From Methylobacter sp. (GTDB taxonomy: Bacteria; Pseudomonadota; Gammaproteobacteria; Methylococcales; Methylomonadaceae): a stretch of DNA of 40,848 nucleotides. Both the position numbers and the translations under genes were made by a program. Shown here piece after piece: positions 1 to 7,628 of this stretch (position 1 is the first letter of the stretch; each line of letters starts with the position of its first letter). The notes under the pieces were generated by a model. It was not told the DNA's origin. It saw only the letters and a program-made list of their open reading frames with translations, and searched no databases. Location: assembly GCF_004322395.1 (NCBI RefSeq), contig NZ_SCTW01000151.1, positions 1 through 40,848 of the forward strand, read 5' to 3'.

Positions 1-12
1 GAGAGGAAGGTC

Positions 13-876
13 ATGTCTACAAATAACGATTATTACATTCCGCATAAAGCCACTTGGCCGGTCGTTGGAACTGGCGGTTTGGTGATGATGCTGGCTGGAT
101 TTGCAAATTATTTAAACGGTTCAACAGCCGGTACGGCCTGGATGGCGTTGGGTCTGGTTGTGTTTATTATTATGCTGGCCGGATGGTTCACATTGCAGTC
201 CGGTGAAAGCGAATCAGGCATGTATAGTTCACAGGTAGGCATTTCCTATCGCATGGGCATGATGTGGTTTATTTTTTCAGAGATCATGTTTTTTGCCGTG
301 TTCTTCGGCGCACTTTGGTATACACGTAATTTATCGGTACCATGGCTAGGTGGAGAAGGCGCTAGAGCGGCAACTAAAGAACTATTGTGGCCTTCTTTTG
401 AAGCAGTCTGGCCTACCAATGGTCCCGGCAAAGTCGGTGGCGACTTTGAGCCCATGGGAGCATGGGGCTTGCCTTTTTTGAATACCTTAATATTGTTAAC
501 TAGTGGCGTATCCTGTACTTGGGCTCATCACGGACTGCTTGCAAAAAACCGTGACCAGTTAATTAAAGGACTAGCGGTTACTGTAGGTTTGGGGCTTTTG
601 TTTGTCGCATTCCAGGCATCCGAGTATCATGAAGCATATACCGAAATGGGTTTGACTTTGGGATCGGGTATTTACGGAACTACTTTTTTCATGTTGACCG
701 GTTTTCACGGTTTTCATGTTTGCGTAGGCGCTATTATTCTTAGTGTGGTACTGTTTCGTAGCTGGAAAGGTCACTTCAAGCCGGAAAACCATTTTGCTTT
801 TGAAGCAGCAGCTTGGTATTGGCATTTTGTTGACGTGGTATGGTTAGGATTATTTATATTTGTTTATGTAATTTAA
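13..876 (+). CDS. coxC: Cytochrome c oxidase subunit III (aa3-type)
   Basis: Subunit III of the haem-copper cytochrome c oxidase, an integral inner-membrane protein that stabilises the catalytic subunit I. The 287 residues carry about seven hydrophobic segments. Family hallmarks are visible: SEIMFFAVFFGALW near residue 90, the Glu-containing segment ASEYHEAY near 203, FFMLTGFHGFHV near 225, and the C-terminal WHFVDVVWLGLFIFVYV. The length suits an unfused proteobacterial subunit III. The start has a clear ribosome site (GGAAGG) just upstream. It is the first gene of the window, so subunits I and II and CtaG are presumably to the left, outside it. It is followed by a hairpin terminator and then SURF1 and haem A synthase genes, which fits an oxidase assembly operon. 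Confidence 0.96.
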   Translation: MSTNNDYYIPHKATWPVVGTGGLVMMLAGFANYLNGSTAGTAWMALGLVVFIIMLAGWFTLQSGESESGMYSSQVGISYRMGMMWFIFSEIMFFAVFFGALWYTRNLSVPWLGGEGARAATKELLWPSFEAVWPTNGPGKVGGDFEPMGAWGLPFLNTLILLTSGVSCTWAHHGLLAKNRDQLIKGLAVTVGLGLLFVAFQASEYHEAYTEMGLTLGSGIYGTTFFMLTGFHGFHVCVGAIILSVVLFRSWKGHFKPENHFAFEAAAWYWHFVDVVWLGLFIFVYVI

Positions 877-895
877 TTTAAACAGCCATACTAAT

Positions 896-929
896 AAAAG
901 CGCTGCCTAACAGACAGCGCTTTTTTTTT
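896..929 (+). terminator. Rho-independent terminator after coxC
   Basis: A 10-bp stem (AAAAGCGCTG / CAGCGCTTTT) with a 9-nt loop is followed directly by a run of T. It lies 20 bases after the coxC stop and between two convergent genes. It may partly uncouple the structural subunit gene from the assembly genes downstream. Confidence 0.85.
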
Positions 930-950
930 GCCGGAATGATTGAGTCGTTT

Positions 951-1199
951 TTATTTAACAGGAACGGCTGGTGTTTGGTGCATTCGAGCGCCCAGACCGT
1001 GAGGCGTGAACAACCCGGTTGCAAAAGCAATGAAAATAAAAATAAATAATATGATTGAGAGTGCAATGCGAAAAGTCAGCGCTTTGGCTGTTTTTTCGGA
1101 TTGTTCCTGAGTCTGATGTTTAACCAGATGGAATAGTGCTGAGCCCAGGCTGATAATTATTAGAATAAAGGCGATAATAACGATGCTTTTTATAATCAT
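951..1199 (-). CDS. DUF2909-like twin-TM membrane protein
   Basis: Small membrane protein of 82 residues with two hydrophobic segments (about residues 3-23 and 44-64) separated by a polar, charged loop (KHQTQEQSEKTAK). Size, topology and position between coxC and SURF1 match the DUF2909 family found in proteobacterial cytochrome oxidase operons. Its role is unknown; involvement in oxidase assembly is an inference from context. The frame is open to position 1307, but the first 36 residues of that longer version look non-coding. The methionine that starts the hydrophobic segment (MIIKSIVII) gives the usual family length. No strong ribosome site is visible at this start. It is encoded opposite to its neighbours. 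Confidence 0.7.
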   Translation of the reverse strand: MIIKSIVIIAFILIIISLGSALFHLVKHQTQEQSEKTAKALTFRIALSIILFIFIFIAFATGLFTPHGLGARMHQTPAVPVK

Positions 1200-1306
1200 G
1201 AGTACTGTTATGTCCGTTAATGGATAAGGTTTTTTGTATTCTCGGTTATTTAGCTGTCTGTGCCAATAGGATAAACAAAAAAGCATAATTTCCCGGATAC
1301 TAGCCA

Positions 1307-2029
1307 ATGAAGTTCAAACTCATCCCAACATTAGTTTATTTGTGTCTGTTACCGGTATTGATTGCGCTGGGAATGTGGCAATTAGACCGCTCAGAGCAGA
1401 AACGAGCATTTCTTGAAGCGCAAGAACAAGCGGTCATAGCAGAAACGCTGCATTTGTCGGCGGTTATTGAAAACAATACAGAAGCACTGAGATATAGAAA
1501 TGTCGAAGTTGCCGGCCGTTACGATGTAACGCATCAGTTTTTAATAGATAATCAAATCAGCGACGGGAAGGCAGGGTACTTTGTGTTGACGCCATTTATA
1601 TTGGCCGGGGAAACCAAGGCTGTTTTAGTAAACCGGGGCTGGGTTCCTTTAAATCCGGATCGATCGATTCTTCCTGATTTGCAGATTAAAAAGGCAGAAG
1701 CGATTATTACTGGGCGGATTAATAATTTTCCAAGCGTTGGTATAAAATTAGCCGGAGCGGAAATTCCAAGCGAAGGTTGGCCATCAATCGTTCAGGTGGT
1801 TGATAGTAACGTCTTAGCTGAGAAATTAGGCTATCCATTATTTCAATTCCAGATTGAATTGGCTAAAGAGTTACCTGATGGATATAAGCGGGAATGGCAT
1901 ACATCGACCATTATGCAGCCCGAGCAACATACAGCCTATGCAGTTCAGTGGTTTGCATTGGCATTGACACTAACGATCTTATTTATTTGGTACAGTTTTA
2001 AAAAGAACGATGCAAAATCAAAAGAATAA
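1307..2029 (+). CDS. SURF1 family cytochrome oxidase biogenesis protein
   Basis: SURF1/Shy1-type assembly factor, 240 residues, which helps insert haem a into cytochrome c oxidase subunit I. The architecture is the classic one: an N-terminal membrane segment (residues 5-22) ending in GMWQLDR, a periplasmic domain containing VLVNRGWVP near residue 106, and a second membrane segment near residues 212-229. The gene overlaps the next one by 20 bases, indicating translational coupling. Neighbours on both sides are oxidase genes, which supports the call. Confidence 0.93.
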   Translation: MKFKLIPTLVYLCLLPVLIALGMWQLDRSEQKRAFLEAQEQAVIAETLHLSAVIENNTEALRYRNVEVAGRYDVTHQFLIDNQISDGKAGYFVLTPFILAGETKAVLVNRGWVPLNPDRSILPDLQIKKAEAIITGRINNFPSVGIKLAGAEIPSEGWPSIVQVVDSNVLAEKLGYPLFQFQIELAKELPDGYKREWHTSTIMQPEQHTAYAVQWFALALTLTILFIWYSFKKNDAKSKE

Positions 2030-2606
2030 AAATCATATATTAATTCTGGTTATATTTGGAATGTCGGTTATTCCATTTTTAATCGCTTGGGGCTTAAAAG
2101 AACATCCGCAGTTCTTAAAAGGGCAAACAAATCATGGGCAGTTAATAACGCCGCCACTGACAACCGAACGCGCCGACCTAGGTGGCTTTGACCAGTTTTC
2201 AAAGGACAATATGTCCGAACTTTCCGGACACTGGCTGTTGGTAAATATTATTCCAAATAGCGATTGTAATGAGGCTTGTATTGAAGCTATTCATAAAACC
2301 AAGCAGATTCGGTTAATGTTAAATAAGGAGCTGACCCGTACCCGTCGGATTGTTATGGTCTTAAAAGACGTTGCGCCGGAAACAGCAAGCAAATGGTGGG
2401 AAGATGACAATACCTTATTACGAGTTAAAGCCAATGACGCCATTATCAAGAAAATTGCCGAGATCAGACAAGGCAATATTCCGGACGGTATGCTGCTGTT
2501 AATGGACCCGTTAGGTAATTTAATGATGCAGTATGAGCCGGGGTTCGATCCTTACAATGTAAAAAGCGATCTTATGCATCTTTTGCGAATCTCACAAATC
2601 GGATAG
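2010..2606 (+). CDS. Oxidase-cluster membrane protein with CxxxC motif
   Basis: A 198-residue protein with one N-terminal membrane anchor (about residues 9-28) and a soluble domain facing the periplasm. It belongs to the poorly characterised transmembrane proteins encoded between SURF1 and haem A synthase in gammaproteobacterial cox operons. The soluble part looks like a divergent thioredoxin/SCO fold: HWLLVNIIP is followed by a Cys-x3-Cys pair (C86 and C90), as in the copper chaperone SCO1, and a later segment (DGMLLLMDPLGNLMMQY) resembles the SCO strand before the metal-binding His. A copper or thiol role in oxidase assembly is inferred from the motif and context. It overlaps SURF1 and lies 10 bases before the next gene. 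Confidence 0.75.
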   Translation: MQNQKNKNHILILVIFGMSVIPFLIAWGLKEHPQFLKGQTNHGQLITPPLTTERADLGGFDQFSKDNMSELSGHWLLVNIIPNSDCNEACIEAIHKTKQIRLMLNKELTRTRRIVMVLKDVAPETASKWWEDDNTLLRVKANDAIIKKIAEIRQGNIPDGMLLLMDPLGNLMMQYEPGFDPYNVKSDLMHLLRISQIG

Positions 2607-2616
2607 TGGAAATAAA

Positions 2617-4632
2617 ATGTTTAGAAAAATAGCTCTGTTTAGCGTTGTTTTAGCTTTAATAGTTGTCATAGTAGGCGCATATGTCCGGCTATCCGGGGCA
2701 GGTTTGGGTTGCCCTGATTGGCCTGGGTGTTATGGACAAGCCATTCCCTTCGACTTCGCTCAGGGCGGGGTTAGCGATCAAGCCGATTTTAAAGCGCATG
2801 CTGCGGAAGCATTTCCCGGTCAAACTCCGGATATTGCAAAAGCTTGGAAGGAAATGACGCATCGTTATCTGGCGGCAGTCTTAGGTCTGACTGTTTTGGT
2901 GTTGGCGTTGCTCTCATGGCGTCAAAAACAAAACCGCCTAACAGTTGTTACGGCCACATTCGGCCTGGTAGTTTTGATAGTCTTGCAAGCGTTTTTAGGC
3001 ATGTGGGCCGTGAAATTGCATGTTATGCCTATTGTTGTAACCGGCCATTTGTTGTTGGGTATGATGACTTTTTGGCTGTTGTTTTGGCTGTATTTGCGGG
3101 TTAATCCAGAAGTTTCGCTGTTAACCGTTCGCAACAAGGGCTTAGTACTGTTTGCCCGATTCGCAATGCCGGTCTTGTTATTAGAGATTGTTTTAGGCGG
3201 ATGGGTTAGCGCTAATTATGCCGCTTTAGCCTGTTCCGGCTTTCCTCAGTGTAATGGCTCATGGTGGCCCCAAGCCGATTATCAAACGGCACTGGATTTG
3301 TTTCGCGGATTAGACACAGGTTATACCGGTGTCATAGCATTCGATGCGCAGGTTGCCGCAAACTGGCTGCACCGGGTTGGAGCGCTAATCAGTTTTGTCG
3401 TACTCACCCTGCTGATGTTGAATGCAACATCAGCACATCATCCGAAACCGGTAAGAAGAGCCGGCCTATGGCTGAGTGTGCTGCTGTTGATGCAAATCGG
3501 TTCGGGTATTATTGGTGTTAAACTCGGGGAACCTTTATGGGTAGCGGTAGCCCATAATGCTTTTGCAGCATTGTTAATGTTGCCGTTGATTGCCATCAGT
3601 TTTTACAGTCGATACGGCTATGTTGAAGAGCTAAAGCGTCCCAAAGCCGAGCCGCAACGGGAAGGCGTAGTTGTACCCACAGCGGAAGAAGCTTATCCGG
3701 TAGCGGAACCCGAGCCGTTATATTTACGTCTTAGAACGCAGTTAAAGCGGACCCGTTCAGGCCTAAGTGGAGTTTTGGCGCATATACCTATCGGCCGGCA
3801 AGAAATTGACAAGGATTTGCTGGAAGAGATTGAAGCTAGTTTGTTAATGGCTGATATAGGTGTTGATGCGACCACAGAAATAATCAAGCGTTTGACTGAA
3901 AGCGTTGAACGCCACCAGCTTAATGATGGTGAAGCGTTATCAGCCGCATTAAAGCAGGAACTGCTGAGCATGCTCAGGCCTTGCAGCAAAAATTTGCGGA
4001 TTCCAAAACAGGATAAACCTTTTGTTATCCTGGTTGTCGGCGTTAATGGCGCGGGAAAAACCACAACCATCGGTAAATTGGCCAAACGTTTGCAGATACA
4101 AGGTCATAGCGTTATGTTAGCCGCCGGAGATACGTTCAGAGCCGCAGCGGTCGAGCAATTACAGACCTGGGGCGAACGTAATAATATTCATGTGGTCGCC
4201 CAGCATACCGGCGCCGATTCGGCATCCGTTATTTATGACGCAGTGCAATCTGCGCAGGCAAAAGGCGTTGATGTGTTAATTGCCGATACTGCGGGACGTT
4301 TGCATACCAAATCCAATCTGATGGATGAATTGAAAAAAGTAAAACGGATTATCAGCAAACTGGATGAAACGGCGCCTCATGAAGTGCTGTTGGTATTGGA
4401 TGCCGGCACCGGACAAAATGCCTTGTCGCAAGCAAAATTGTTTAATGAAGCTGTCGAATTGACAGGACTGGCTTTGACCAAACTCGATGGTACGGCAAAA
4501 GGCGGGGTGATTTTCGCGCTCGCCAAACAATTTGGAATTCCGATTCGTTTTATAGGAATTGGCGAAGGTATTGATGATCTGCAGGATTTCGATGCGGATG
4601 CTTTTGTAAATGCATTGTTTGTCAAAGACTAA
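2617..4632 (+). CDS. ctaA::ftsY: Haem A synthase (COX15/CtaA) fused to SRP receptor FtsY
   Basis: One uninterrupted frame of 671 residues joins two normally separate proteins. Residues 1-330 form a complete COX15/CtaA haem A synthase (converts haem O to haem A in the membrane): about eight hydrophobic segments and the four expected histidines, H82 (EMTHRY), H144 (GHLLLG), H252 (LHRVGAL) and H313 (AHNAF). Residues 331-370 are a charged, proline-rich linker. Residues 375-671 form a complete FtsY NG GTPase, the receptor for the signal recognition particle: P-loop GVNGAGKTT at 475, DTFRAAAVEQL at 505, DTAGR at 557, TKLDGTAKGG at 621. No ATG/GTG/TTG with a good ribosome site exists between the two halves, so FtsY is probably made only as the fusion. 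The usual acidic A domain of FtsY is nearly absent; the COX15 membrane domain would replace it as anchor. The haem O synthase gene that often follows COX15 is missing here. The downstream order ftsE-ftsX-rpoH is the standard one for ftsY. A true gene fusion by deletion or rearrangement is likely; an assembly chimera cannot be excluded. Confidence 0.9.
   Translation: MFRKIALFSVVLALIVVIVGAYVRLSGAGLGCPDWPGCYGQAIPFDFAQGGVSDQADFKAHAAEAFPGQTPDIAKAWKEMTHRYLAAVLGLTVLVLALLSWRQKQNRLTVVTATFGLVVLIVLQAFLGMWAVKLHVMPIVVTGHLLLGMMTFWLLFWLYLRVNPEVSLLTVRNKGLVLFARFAMPVLLLEIVLGGWVSANYAALACSGFPQCNGSWWPQADYQTALDLFRGLDTGYTGVIAFDAQVAANWLHRVGALISFVVLTLLMLNATSAHHPKPVRRAGLWLSVLLLMQIGSGIIGVKLGEPLWVAVAHNAFAALLMLPLIAISFYSRYGYVEELKRPKAEPQREGVVVPTAEEAYPVAEPEPLYLRLRTQLKRTRSGLSGVLAHIPIGRQEIDKDLLEEIEASLLMADIGVDATTEIIKRLTESVERHQLNDGEALSAALKQELLSMLRPCSKNLRIPKQDKPFVILVVGVNGAGKTTTIGKLAKRLQIQGHSVMLAAGDTFRAAAVEQLQTWGERNNIHVVAQHTGADSASVIYDAVQSAQAKGVDVLIADTAGRLHTKSNLMDELKKVKRIISKLDETAPHEVLLVLDAGTGQNALSQAKLFNEAVELTGLALTKLDGTAKGGVIFALAKQFGIPIRFIGIGEGIDDLQDFDADAFVNALFVKD
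2746..2765. repeat. Possible intragenic copy of a dispersed repeat
   Basis: The 20 bases here (beginning CCCTTCGAC and ending CTCAGGG) resemble one half of a CCTTCGAC...GCTCAGG dispersed repeat that I know from many bacterial genomes. They encode PFDFAQG, directly after the conserved CPDWPGCYGQ motif of COX15, where family members normally read straight into an Ala/Glu-rich stretch. The related unit at 11293-11350 is intergenic. The call rests on similarity by eye only. Confidence 0.35.
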
Positions 4633-4640
4633 AGAAGCTT

Positions 4641-5297
4641 ATGTTAAAGTTTGATAATGTCAGTATGAGGTACCCTGGCGCAGGCGATGTACTGCGTAAT
4701 GTCAGTTTTCATTTGCAGCGCGGTGAAATGGCATTTTTGACAGGACATTCCGGGGCTGGAAAAAGTACATTATTGAAATTAATTGCGCTGATCGAGCGTT
4801 GCAGTAGGGGGCAGGTTTTGCTGGACGGCGAAAGTCTCAACTTGGCTAAAGACAGACAAGTTCCTTATTTACGCAGGAAAGTGGGTTTGATCTTTCAGGA
4901 TTATAAACTGCTACAGGACAGGACGGTTTTTGATAATGTGGCCTTGCCATTAATAATAGCGGGTTACGGCCATCACGAAGTTTCCCGGAGAGTCAGAGCT
5001 TCATTGGACAAAGTCGGCCTATTAGGCAAAGAAAGAAAATATCCCGCTGTCTTGTCTGGTGGAGAGCAGCAACGGGTCGGCATCGCCAGGGCGGTGGTCA
5101 ATAAGCCGCCGATGATTTTGGCCGATGAGCCGACCGGAAATCTCGATCCTGAGTTGTCCGCCGAGATAATGCATCTGTTCGAACAGTTTCAACAAGTCGG
5201 TGTCACAATATTGATTGCCTCGCATGATATTTCATTGATTGCCCAAATGAATCATCGGATTTTAAAGTTGGATCACGGCCAGCTGGTGGCGAGCTAA
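4641..5297 (+). CDS. ftsE: Cell division ATP-binding protein FtsE
   Basis: ATPase subunit of the FtsEX complex, which couples septal ring constriction to peptidoglycan hydrolase activation at the inner membrane. The 218 residues contain the ABC hallmarks in order: Walker [10 protein letters not shown] (near residue 36), Q-loop FQDYKLL, signature [14 protein letters not shown], Walker [13 protein letters not shown], and the switch His in IASHD. The length matches the family. It starts 8 bases after the upstream fusion gene and is directly followed by ftsX, so the three are surely co-transcribed. Confidence 0.97.
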   Translation: MLKFDNVSMRYPGAGDVLRNVSFHLQRGEMAFLTGHSGAGKSTLLKLIALIERCSRGQVLLDGESLNLAKDRQVPYLRRKVGLIFQDYKLLQDRTVFDNVALPLIIAGYGHHEVSRRVRASLDKVGLLGKERKYPAVLSGGEQQRVGIARAVVNKPPMILADEPTGNLDPELSAEIMHLFEQFQQVGVTILIASHDISLIAQMNHRILKLDHGQLVAS

Positions 5298-6296
5298 ATG
5301 ATGAAACACATTAATAAAAAGTCGGTTAAACAGGAGCCGCGTTGGCAAACTAAAATTTCCGGCGGCAATTTTGTCGATAAATTCCATGCTTATCGGAACC
5401 ATCATGCGCAAGCGTTATTTTCAAGCCTTGGACGATTAGTCGCATCACGATTCTCCTCTGCAATGACGATAATTGTTTTGGCGATTGCCATTTCGCTAGC
5501 CAGCGGCTTTTATATTCTGGTAGCGAATCTTCAGCAGTTGGCCGGCAATTTGGAAGCCAGCAATCAAATCTCACTGTTTATTAAAGATGAAATTTCAGAG
5601 GCAAGAGTCAATAAATTCGCCAATAGTATCAGGCAAAATTCGGACATTCAGGAAGTTAAATTAATTACCAAAGAGCAAGCGCTGGAAGAGTTTCAGTCAT
5701 ATAGCGGGTTCGGTGAAGCAATAAAAGCACTGGACAAAAATCCGCTACCGGTTGTCATTCAGGTGTTACCTAAAAACTCATTGGAAAATGAGCAGGCGCT
5801 TGAGGCTTTGCTTGATGATTTTAAGCGATCGGCAGAAGTTGATTTCGCTCAGATGGATATGCAATGGGTTAAGCGGTTGCAGTCCATTATGGAAGTGGCG
5901 CGGCGAGGCGTTACCCTATTAAGTTTACTACTGGGTGCTGGGGTGCTGTTTATTACAGCCAATACCATACGCCTGGAGTTATATAATCGCCGCGATGAAG
6001 TCGTGATCGCTAAACTGGTGGGAGCGACCAACGGGTTCATTCATAGGCCATTTTTATATAGTGGTTTTTGGATAGGTTTTTTTTCCGGTGTGACCGCATG
6101 GTTCATAGTCACAACGATCATGCTGATTTTAAAACAACCCATTGAAACACTTTCCAGGCTTTATGATAATGCTTTCCATATGTTGTTTTTGGGCTTTGCT
6201 GAAACACTGGCATTATTATTCATTTCATCTTTGCTGGGCGTGGTAGGTTCATGGATAGTGCTTCATTTCCAGCTTCAGCAATTAAAACCCGAGTAA
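5298..6296 (+). CDS. ftsX: Cell division protein FtsX
   Basis: Membrane subunit of FtsEX, 332 residues. A basic cytoplasmic N-terminus (about 50 residues) precedes the first membrane segment (near 55-77). A periplasmic loop of about 120 residues follows, which in the family contacts the amidase activator EnvC, and then three more membrane segments in the C-terminal half with the FtsX signature RLELYNRRDEVVIAKLVGAT. The ATG begins directly after the ftsE stop codon with no gap; a second ATG is the next codon, so the exact start could shift by one residue. Confidence 0.95.
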   Translation: MMKHINKKSVKQEPRWQTKISGGNFVDKFHAYRNHHAQALFSSLGRLVASRFSSAMTIIVLAIAISLASGFYILVANLQQLAGNLEASNQISLFIKDEISEARVNKFANSIRQNSDIQEVKLITKEQALEEFQSYSGFGEAIKALDKNPLPVVIQVLPKNSLENEQALEALLDDFKRSAEVDFAQMDMQWVKRLQSIMEVARRGVTLLSLLLGAGVLFITANTIRLELYNRRDEVVIAKLVGATNGFIHRPFLYSGFWIGFFSGVTAWFIVTTIMLILKQPIETLSRLYDNAFHMLFLGFAETLALLFISSLLGVVGSWIVLHFQLQQLKPE

Positions 6297-6317
6297 AAAT
6301 GTGAATCGATAAAATTA

Positions 6318-6344
6318 TTAGCACTCTTTGTTGCAGAGTGCTAG
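6318..6344 (+). promoter_or_regulatory. CIRCE element (HrcA operator) upstream of rpoH
   Basis: TTAGCACTC, nine spacer bases, GAGTGCTAG. The established CIRCE consensus is TTAGCACTC-N9-GAGTGCTAA, so 17 of 18 arm positions match and the spacer is exactly nine. It lies 33 bases before the likely rpoH start. A TTAGCA / TAGAAT pair (6318-6323 and 6342-6347, 18-bp spacing) would form a weak sigma-70-like promoter overlapping both arms, so bound HrcA would block it. A simple terminator for ftsX is less likely, since no T run follows the stem. Confidence 0.85.
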
Positions 6345-6377
6345 AATTCGAAAAAAATTTCTTACATGGGGGTTTCA

Positions 6378-7235
6378 ATGAGTAATGCACTAGCTTTACC
6401 TGTAAATTTATCGGTTGGAACATTTGACGCTTATCTAAATGTCGTCAGGCAAATGCCTAAATTGACGGTAGAACAGGAGCGCGAGTTAGCTATAAAGTTC
6501 AGAGATAATGGCGATTTGGAAGCTGCACGCGAGTTGGTAATGACCAATTTGCGTTTTGTAATTCACGTTGCCAGAGGCTACAGCGGTTATGGCTTATCCA
6601 TGCCCGATATTATTCAGGAAGGCAATATAGGCTTGATGAAAGCCGTTAAACGTTTCGATCCCGATATCGGCGTTCGTTTGGTTTCTTTTGCCGTACATTG
6701 GATTAAGGCCGAAATTCACGAGTATGTGATTAAAAACTGGGGCATCGTAAAAATTGCTACCACTAAAGCCCAGCGTAAGCTGTTCTTCAACTTGCGTAAA
6801 TCCAAGCAGGACTTAGGCTGGTTATCCAATGATGAAGCAGTGGCGATTGCCAACGATCTTGATGTCGATGTGAGCGCCGTTTACGAAATGGAAAAACGTC
6901 TGGGTAGCAAGGACATGTCTTTTGATATGTCGGCCGATGAATCGGCAGAGGACAGCTATGTCGCTCCGGCCAGCTATCTTCATCAACACGGTGCCGATCC
7001 TGCGGTATTGATTGAAAACTCGGATTGGGTAGGCCATGAGCAGGATTTGTTGGCCGATGCGATGGCGGAGTTGGACGAGCGGAGTCAGGATATTCTTTCA
7101 AGCCGTTGGCTGGTGGAGAAAAAAGCTACATTGCATGAGCTTGCCGAACGCTACAATGTTTCTGCAGAAAGAATCAGGCAACTGGAACAAAATGCGATGA
7201 AAAAATTAAGAGCAGCGGTTGAACTTGCTGCTTGA
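6378..7235 (+). CDS. rpoH: Heat-shock sigma factor RpoH (sigma-32)
   Basis: Alternative sigma factor that directs RNA polymerase to heat-shock promoters. From this start it is 285 residues, the usual length. Region 2 is intact (LRFVIHVARGYSGYGLSMPDI, then IIQEGNIGLMKAVKRFDP), followed by the RpoH box QRKLFFNLRK that separates sigma-32 from other group members. The C-terminal region 4 ends in SAERIRQLEQNAMKKLR. An ATG four codons upstream (6366) is in frame, but 6378 is preceded by a GGGGG ribosome site at five-base spacing. It follows ftsX as in most gammaproteobacteria. A CIRCE operator lies in front, so HrcA may add transcriptional control to the usual post-transcriptional control of sigma-32. 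Confidence 0.97.
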   Translation: MSNALALPVNLSVGTFDAYLNVVRQMPKLTVEQERELAIKFRDNGDLEAARELVMTNLRFVIHVARGYSGYGLSMPDIIQEGNIGLMKAVKRFDPDIGVRLVSFAVHWIKAEIHEYVIKNWGIVKIATTKAQRKLFFNLRKSKQDLGWLSNDEAVAIANDLDVDVSAVYEMEKRLGSKDMSFDMSADESAEDSYVAPASYLHQHGADPAVLIENSDWVGHEQDLLADAMAELDERSQDILSSRWLVEKKATLHELAERYNVSAERIRQLEQNAMKKLRAAVELAA

Positions 7236-7251
7236 TCGATAGTTGTACTAC

Positions 7252-7288
7252 AAAAAAGGCTTAACGATCTAATCGTTAAGCCTTTTTT
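7252..7288 (+). terminator. Strong terminator after rpoH
   Basis: A 16-bp perfect stem whose core is GGCTTAACGA / TCGTTAAGCC, with a five-base loop, flanked by A6 before and T6 after. The symmetry lets it work in both directions, ending rpoH and the convergent gene at 7322-7558. Confidence 0.93.
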
Positions 7289-7321
7289 ATTGTTTTACGG
7301 TTTAGCGTAGCCGTAAAAACT

Positions 7322-7558
7322 TTAGATTGGCCTGAGTATATCCAGAACTGCCTGAGCCTGTTTTGCAGTTTCCAAGCCGAGATTGGTCAGATACCCCCCG
7401 TCATCCAGTGAAATCAAACCTTTTTCGAATAGTCGATGCGTAGCGGCAATTGTTTCCGGCGAAGCCGTTTTATGTACCTTGATTCCTTCTTGAGTAGTGG
7501 TCAAATTGTAGCGAACCAGAACGTTCAGTTCTTCCACAATATCTTGGGTATAGGGCAT
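7322..7558 (-). CDS. TIGR02647 family small protein
   Basis: A 78-residue soluble protein with the conserved pattern NLTTTQEGIKVHKTASPETIAA and KGLI..DDGGYLT of the TIGR02647 family, which I know as an uncharacterised family from Pseudomonas-like gammaproteobacteria. The charge pattern and the DGGYLT turn suggest a winged-helix-like fold, but no function is established. It converges on rpoH across a shared terminator and is separated from the next gene by about 70 bases, so it may be its own unit. Confidence 0.8.
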   Translation of the reverse strand: MPYTQDIVEELNVLVRYNLTTTQEGIKVHKTASPETIAATHRLFEKGLISLDDGGYLTNLGLETAKQAQAVLDILRPI

Positions 7559-7628
7559 AGTAAATCCTCATGACTCATTGGTTTAAAATATTAGCATAAT
7601 GCTATTTATACAGAAGGAGTATCTTTTT

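Noticed and set aside
3541-3780. A separate internal start for FtsY within the fusion frame
   Set aside because: The only in-frame candidates are an ATG near 3577 inside a membrane segment without a ribosome site, and a TTG near 3775 with GGAG only two bases away, which would cut into the N domain.
6366-6377. Earlier ATG for rpoH at 6366
   Set aside because: It would place the GGGGG ribosome site inside the coding sequence; the ATG at 6378 has correct spacing and the usual N-terminus.
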